Below are positions 59,903-64,000 of a DNA stretch of 64,000 nucleotides, piece after piece. How positions within the stretch are numbered: position 1 is the first letter of the stretch; each line of letters starts with the position of its first letter. The notes below the pieces were generated by a model. It searched no databases. It worked only from the letters and a program-made list of their open reading frames with translations, and was not told the DNA's origin. A program made the translations under genes and the position numbers. This DNA is from Chromatocurvus sp046260765 (lineage in GTDB: Bacteria; Pseudomonadota; Gammaproteobacteria; Pseudomonadales; Halieaceae), in the NCBI GenBank assembly GCA_046260765.1, contig JBHEOO010000003.1, positions 54,871-118,870 on the forward strand. Reading direction: 5' to 3'.

Positions 59903-61084
59903 TCAGTAGCGGGTGAAAATCCGTTCCAGCTCGCCGCGGTCGCGCGTCTTTTCCAGAGCCAACATCAGCAGAATACGCGCCTTTTGCGGCGTCATTCGCT
60001 GCGCCGGCAGCGACGGAATCCACTTCCCCTCCCATCGCGGATCACCTTCCAGTTCAGCGCAGCCTTCCCGCGCGCGCGCCGGTGCGGACTCTTCAACCGG
60101 ACGCAGCCTTCCCAGGCTCTCGCCCGTGGGAAAAGCCGTTACGACCGTGCTGCCGTTCCGCGCCAGCATCCGTGCCGAGAGCATTTCCTCGCAGCGCATA
60201 CTCGTCGCGGCAAATACAACACCGGCCGGCGGCTCACCATGATACTGTGGCCCCACACCACCGGAGTAGGAAAAGACGAGATCCACCGCCGGCAGGACGG
60301 TGTCCTCGGCTAGCTTAAACTCTGAACGGTGGGTATGCGGGCGGGTCGGCGCGAACAGATACTCCGGGCCTTCTGCACCGACCAGACCGATCTGACCGGT
60401 CATGAAGCCACCCATGCGTGGATAGTCCTTGCGCACTGTGCGCGCCGAGAGAATGCGCTCGTCCATTACCACGAGCACCCCCTTGTCACGGGAGACCGTT
60501 GCTGCCGCTGTCTTGACGGCAGCCAACAGGTTGGCCGGCCCGTCCGCACTCGAATTTGTCGCCGGGCGCTGGGCGCCCACTACAACCACGGGCTTTTTTG
60601 ACTGCACCGTCAGGTGCAGAAAAAAGGCGGTCTCCTCCAGGCGGTCCGTACCGTGAGTCACCACAATACCGACAAGATCATCGCTATCTTTCAAGCGCTG
60701 TGTGATCTGCCGCGAGAGCTGCACCCACTGCTCGGGGGTTATCTTGGGGCTTGGTACATTGCTGAACTGCAGCGTTTCAATGCGCGCATGCTTTTCCAGT
60801 TCCGGCACGGAGGCAATGATCTGCGCAGCGTCCAGACTGCCCGCCCGGTATCGGGCAGGATCGTCGGGGTCGTCCTGCACCCCAGCGATGGTTCCACCTG
60901 TGGCCACGATCAACACCGTGGGCAGCCCGGGCTCATCACTTTCGGGCTCGACACTTTCAGGCTGGACACTGGCTGTTGCAAAGCCCACCGGCAGACATAG
61001 CGCCAACAGCAGGGTTGCCAGCCAGGGCGAGCCCACGCGACGAGCAGCGATCCTGTCGCTAGACCCCAGACCCGGTGAGCACAT
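59903..61084 (-). CDS. Exported L-asparaginase (type II)
   Basis: A 393-residue asparaginase with a signal peptide (WLATLLLALCLPVGFATA). VLIVATGGTIAG and VVTHGTDRLEETAFFL carry the two catalytic threonines of the family, and the remaining loops (GAQRPATNSSADGPANLLAAV) are well conserved. It hydrolyses asparagine to aspartate and ammonia in the periplasm. Between signal peptide and catalytic domain lies a linker of three related pentapeptides (SVQPE, SVEPE, SDEPG) coded by a 15-bp repeat. The ATG at 61084 shares a base with the stop codon of the upstream gene, so the two are translationally coupled. Confidence 0.93.
   Translation of the reverse strand: MCSPGLGSSDRIAARRVGSPWLATLLLALCLPVGFATASVQPESVEPESDEPGLPTVLIVATGGTIAGVQDDPDDPARYRAGSLDAAQIIASVPELEKHARIETLQFSNVPSPKITPEQWVQLSRQITQRLKDSDDLVGIVVTHGTDRLEETAFFLHLTVQSKKPVVVVGAQRPATNSSADGPANLLAAVKTAAATVSRDKGVLVVMDERILSARTVRKDYPRMGGFMTGQIGLVGAEGPEYLFAPTRPHTHRSEFKLAEDTVLPAVDLVFSYSGGVGPQYHGEPPAGVVFAATSMRCEEMLSARMLARNGSTVVTAFPTGESLGRLRPVEESAPARAREGCAELEGDPRWEGKWIPSLPAQRMTPQKARILLMLALEKTRDRGELERIFTRY
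60928..60972. repeat. 15-bp repeat, three copies, in the asparaginase linker
   Basis: Three 15-bp units in tandem (first CGGGCTCATCACTTT) differ at two to five positions. The period keeps the frame and codes for five residues per unit in the linker after the signal peptide. Confidence 0.8.
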
Positions 61085-64000
61085 CACGACTGAACCCGCG
61101 TGCGTATCTCCTCTAGCTCTGCAGCCAGCTCCTCAAACCGTTCCAGCGCGTCTGTGCCGGGCGCCTGGTCAGCGCCGCGCAACATGTAGCCGAGATAGCT
61201 GATCTGATCAATCAGCATTGGCTGCATGTAGGTTCCCTCGGCCATAACCAGCGCTGCCAGGGCGGCGTCAATCTGCTCGGCCCGCGCTGCGCCATCGTCG
61301 AGTTCCCCGCGCTCGGCCTTGAGTTCATCGGCCAGTTTGCGCGCGGCGGATTGCAGTTCAACAATCCGAAGCTCTAAAGCGACCTGCGCATCGATGTGTT
61401 CCTGCGTCACGCCCTGCTCCAGAACCCGCGGATCGACGACCAGTGTGAGCGGCTGCTCCAGGACGTCTTCACCCGCATGCAGGCGCACGGTATAGCTGCC
61501 AGGGCGTGCCAATGGACCGCCGCGGAAGCGCTTGTCCTCATCAGCATGCCATGCGCCACGGTGGCGCATATCCCAGTGGAAACGGTTGATGCCGGGATTG
61601 ATCGTCAGCTCTGGCGTGGACAGCACGCGGGTTTCGTTGAGGGCCATGCTGTCTTCAACGACAGGCTCGTCAGCCTCCTCCTCGCTACGGAACGCGTTTA
61701 CCACACTGCCATCGGCCGCGACGACCTCAACCTGCACAGCGCCGGAATAACCCTCTGGCAGCTGATAGTCGATGATCGCCGCGGGTTCCGGATACTGGGG
61801 AATGGCTTCAGGATCGTAGCCACGCATGTTCTGTCGGTAGCGCACGGTTTCCTTCGAAGCGAACAGCACAGACGCGTCGCCGGCCCCAGGCAACGGTTCC
61901 TGGCTGAGCACGCTGACCTGATCGAGCACCCAGAAGCCGCGTCCCATCGTTGACAGCACCAGATCACCGCGATGCCGCTTGATATCGGTGATGGGGGTTA
62001 TGGGCACGTTCTGCTGGAAGGACTGCCAGCTGCCGCCATCGTCGAACGAGACAAACAGTCCGAATTCGGTGCCGGCATACAGCAGACCCGGTCGCAGCGG
62101 ATCAGCGCGCACAACACGGACAGGGTAATCGGCGGGAATACCGTTGCCATCACTCAGCAGGGTCCAGCTCTTGCCGAAGTCAGCCGTGCGATAGATATAG
62201 GGCTTGGGATCGCCAAGCTGGTAACGCAGGGACGTGATATAGGCTACCGCCGGGTCGTGCGGCGAGGGCTCCACCGAGTCGATGCGGCCACCGGAAGGAA
62301 GACTCCGCGGCGTAACGTTCTGCCAGCTGTCGCCATTGTCCCGGGTTACGTGTACCGGCCCGTCATTCGCCCCCACCCAGATAAGTCCGGGCTCAATCGG
62401 CGATTCCCGCAGCGAATAAATAGTGCTGTAAAACTCTTCGCCCGTGACATCGCGGGTGATCGGACTGCCGGAAATCACCTGCTTGTCCGCCTCAAAGGCA
62501 GTCAGATCCGGTGAAATGGTCTCCCATGTCACGCCATCGTCACGGGTGCGGTGCACGAACTGCGAGGCATGATAAACCGTATCCGGGTCGTGGGGAGACA
62601 CATGAATGGGCGACACGCGCTGAAAGCGATAACGCAAATCCTTCGGATTCTGGCCGTACATGTTGGTCGCGCCCACGTAGTAGCTGCGCTCCGTGCCCGT
62701 TCGCTTGTCGAAGACGCCAAAGCGACCTTTGCAGTTGGCATAGACAATATTGTGATTGCCAGGCTTGGGTACGGCCGGTCCGGTCTCGCAGCCGCCCGTC
62801 TCGATCAACCAGTTGATCGGGTTCTGCACGGAATACGGCGCGCGACTCGGTACCGCAATTGTCGAACCGTTGTCCTGCTGTCCTGCGTAAAGCCAGTAGG
62901 GATACTGGTCATCTACTTCAACCTGATAAACCTCCACGGTGGGCTGGTTGAACTGCGTGGACCAGCTCTCCCCATCGTTGTGGGTAACATTAGCTCCGCC
63001 GTCATTGGCCTGGATAAACAGGCCACGTTCTTCCGGGTTGAACCACAGATCATGATTGTCACCGTGGGGCGTTGGCAGCAGTTCCCACGTCTCGCCCCCA
63101 TCGCGTGAGCGAGAATGACGCACCGACATCACATGGACCTCGTCAGCATCGTGCGGATTGGCTTCTATCGTTCCGAAGTAGAACGGCCGCGAACGCAATA
63201 CCGATTTACTGGACACCTGCGTGAAACTCTCACCCTGATCCTCTGAGCGATAAAGACCACCCTCGTCGCCAGGGGCTTCAACCATCAGGTAAACAATGCG
63301 CGAATCGTCAGGTGAGACAGCCAAATCTAACCTGCCGATCAGACCCTGGGGCAGCCCCTTGTCGACACGCCGCCAGCTGGCCCCGCCATCATCGGACTTG
63401 TACAGACCACCTTCTTCCTGCTCACCCCCGCTGATAATGGTCCAGGGCTTGCGCTCAGCTCTCCAGGCGGTGGCGAACACCACGTCAGGATTGCCCGGTA
63501 GCAGCTCCACGTCGGCAAAACCTACCCGGTCGGACACGTGAAGAACACGCTCCCAGTTACGGCCACCGTCGGTCGTCTTGTAGACACCGCGTTCTTCGTT
63601 AGGCGCAAAGGCGTTGCCAATCGCAGCGACCCACACCGTATTGTTGCTGCGCGGATCAATCTCCACCGCACCGATATGGGCGGTTTTCTCCAGCCCCACG
63701 TGTACCCAGTTGCGCCCGCCGTCAATAGATTTGTAGATGCCCTTGCCGGGGATCACGTTACTGCGCAGGCCCTCGGAGCCGGTGCCTACGAAAAGAACGT
63801 TCGGGTCTGTCTGTGATACCGAGATGGCACCAATTGACGGCGAGGCAAAGAAACCATCAGAGACATTGTTCCAGGTCATGCCGTAGTCGGTACTTTTCCA
63901 GACGCCGCCACCGGAAGCACCCATATAAAAAGTACCCTGTTCAGCCACCGTTCCGCCGACAGCCGTTACGCGACCGCCGCGGGTGGGGCCAATATTGCGA
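61084..64000 (-). CDS. BNR/sortilin-like repeat protein (5' end outside window)
   Basis: 971 residues are visible; the start lies beyond position 64000 (the frame reads NIGPTRGGRVTAVGG at the edge). The protein is built of repeated blades with the BNR signature (GGGVWKSTDYGMTWNNV, YKSIDGGRNWVHVGL, TDGGRNWERV, SDDGGASWRRVDKG, RSEDQGESFTQV), so one or two beta-propellers as in sortilin (VPS10) and some glycoside hydrolases such as xyloglucanases. The C-terminal 300 residues hold a beta-sandwich (INRFHWDMRHRG) and a helical end. Proteins of this type are exported and often called glycosyl hydrolases, but no catalytic residue can be named here. It is upstream of the asparaginase, which it overlaps by one base. 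Confidence 0.85.
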   Translation of the reverse strand, partial: RNIGPTRGGRVTAVGGTVAEQGTFYMGASGGGVWKSTDYGMTWNNVSDGFFASPSIGAISVSQTDPNVLFVGTGSEGLRSNVIPGKGIYKSIDGGRNWVHVGLEKTAHIGAVEIDPRSNNTVWVAAIGNAFAPNEERGVYKTTDGGRNWERVLHVSDRVGFADVELLPGNPDVVFATAWRAERKPWTIISGGEQEEGGLYKSDDGGASWRRVDKGLPQGLIGRLDLAVSPDDSRIVYLMVEAPGDEGGLYRSEDQGESFTQVSSKSVLRSRPFYFGTIEANPHDADEVHVMSVRHSRSRDGGETWELLPTPHGDNHDLWFNPEERGLFIQANDGGANVTHNDGESWSTQFNQPTVEVYQVEVDDQYPYWLYAGQQDNGSTIAVPSRAPYSVQNPINWLIETGGCETGPAVPKPGNHNIVYANCKGRFGVFDKRTGTERSYYVGATNMYGQNPKDLRYRFQRVSPIHVSPHDPDTVYHASQFVHRTRDDGVTWETISPDLTAFEADKQVISGSPITRDVTGEEFYSTIYSLRESPIEPGLIWVGANDGPVHVTRDNGDSWQNVTPRSLPSGGRIDSVEPSPHDPAVAYITSLRYQLGDPKPYIYRTADFGKSWTLLSDGNGIPADYPVRVVRADPLRPGLLYAGTEFGLFVSFDDGGSWQSFQQNVPITPITDIKRHRGDLVLSTMGRGFWVLDQVSVLSQEPLPGAGDASVLFASKETVRYRQNMRGYDPEAIPQYPEPAAIIDYQLPEGYSGAVQVEVVAADGSVVNAFRSEEEADEPVVEDSMALNETRVLSTPELTINPGINRFHWDMRHRGAWHADEDKRFRGGPLARPGSYTVRLHAGEDVLEQPLTLVVDPRVLEQGVTQEHIDAQVALELRIVELQSAARKLADELKAERGELDDGAARAEQIDAALAALVMAEGTYMQPMLIDQISYLGYMLRGADQAPGTDALERFEELAAELEEIRTRVQS

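Overview
The window is a 64 kb stretch of gene-dense, GC-rich bacterial chromosome. The gene content points to a marine or otherwise salt-exposed gammaproteobacterium: a fused glucosylglycerol-phosphate phosphatase/synthase, a BetT-type choline transporter, AidB, NnrU, Lrp/AsnC regulators, an IorAB fusion and a biosynthetic SpeA are found together in such bacteria. I cannot place it to genus from sequence reading alone. I saw no insertion sequence, prophage, integrase, plasmid gene or CRISPR array.

Layout. 1-14.4 kb, mostly minus strand: osmolyte synthesis (ggpPS, cut by the window edge), a MAPEG protein, aidB with short repeats on both sides, a small plus-strand cluster (membrane protein, nnrU, orphan solute-binding protein), a DUF2855 protein, a P-type cation ATPase, betT, a saccharopine-dehydrogenase-like protein and a RimK-like ligase fused to a TrkA-C/RCK domain. 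14.4-19.8 kb: a short ORF, an SDR, tRNA-Arg(ACG) with a strong sigma70 promoter, a frameshifted GAF-PAS-GGDEF pseudogene, a TSUP permease and proteins of unknown function. 19.8-27.8 kb: an Lrp-type regulator divergent from a class V PLP enzyme, a tandem-RCK membrane protein, then a DUF4168 secreted protein divergent from a histidine kinase and NtrC-type regulator. The DUF4168 gene carries a textbook sigma54 promoter and an upstream dyad, so this looks like a self-contained sigma54 signalling unit. 28.0-35.9 kb: seven tightly packed genes that make spermidine from arginine by the carboxyspermidine route (speA, carboxynorspermidine dehydrogenase, nspC, speB) and import molybdate (modABC). 35.9-45.9 kb: amino-acid catabolism around a second Lrp regulator (M14 peptidase, leucine dehydrogenase, IorAB on one side; methionine-type aminotransferase and omega-amidase on the other), with two operator-like palindromes between the divergent arms. 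46-50 kb: an RND efflux pair. 50.4-59.8 kb: a gamma-glutamyltransferase, a D-aminoacylase-like protein without the usual metal ligands, separate CHAD and CYTH genes, an M16 peptidase and an SDR. 59.9-64 kb, minus strand: an exported asparaginase overlapping a large BNR/sortilin-like protein that runs off the window.

Common threads are salt stress (ggpPS, betT, RCK proteins, P-type ATPase), peptide and amino-acid use (M14, M16, GGT, asparaginase, IorAB, leucine dehydrogenase) and nitrogen-rich metabolites (polyamines). The candidates I rate most worth testing are the sigma54/DUF4168 unit, the RimK-RCK fusion, the coupling of polyamine genes to modABC, and the D-aminoacylase-like protein with a rebuilt active site. 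All identifications come from reading motifs; no database search was run.
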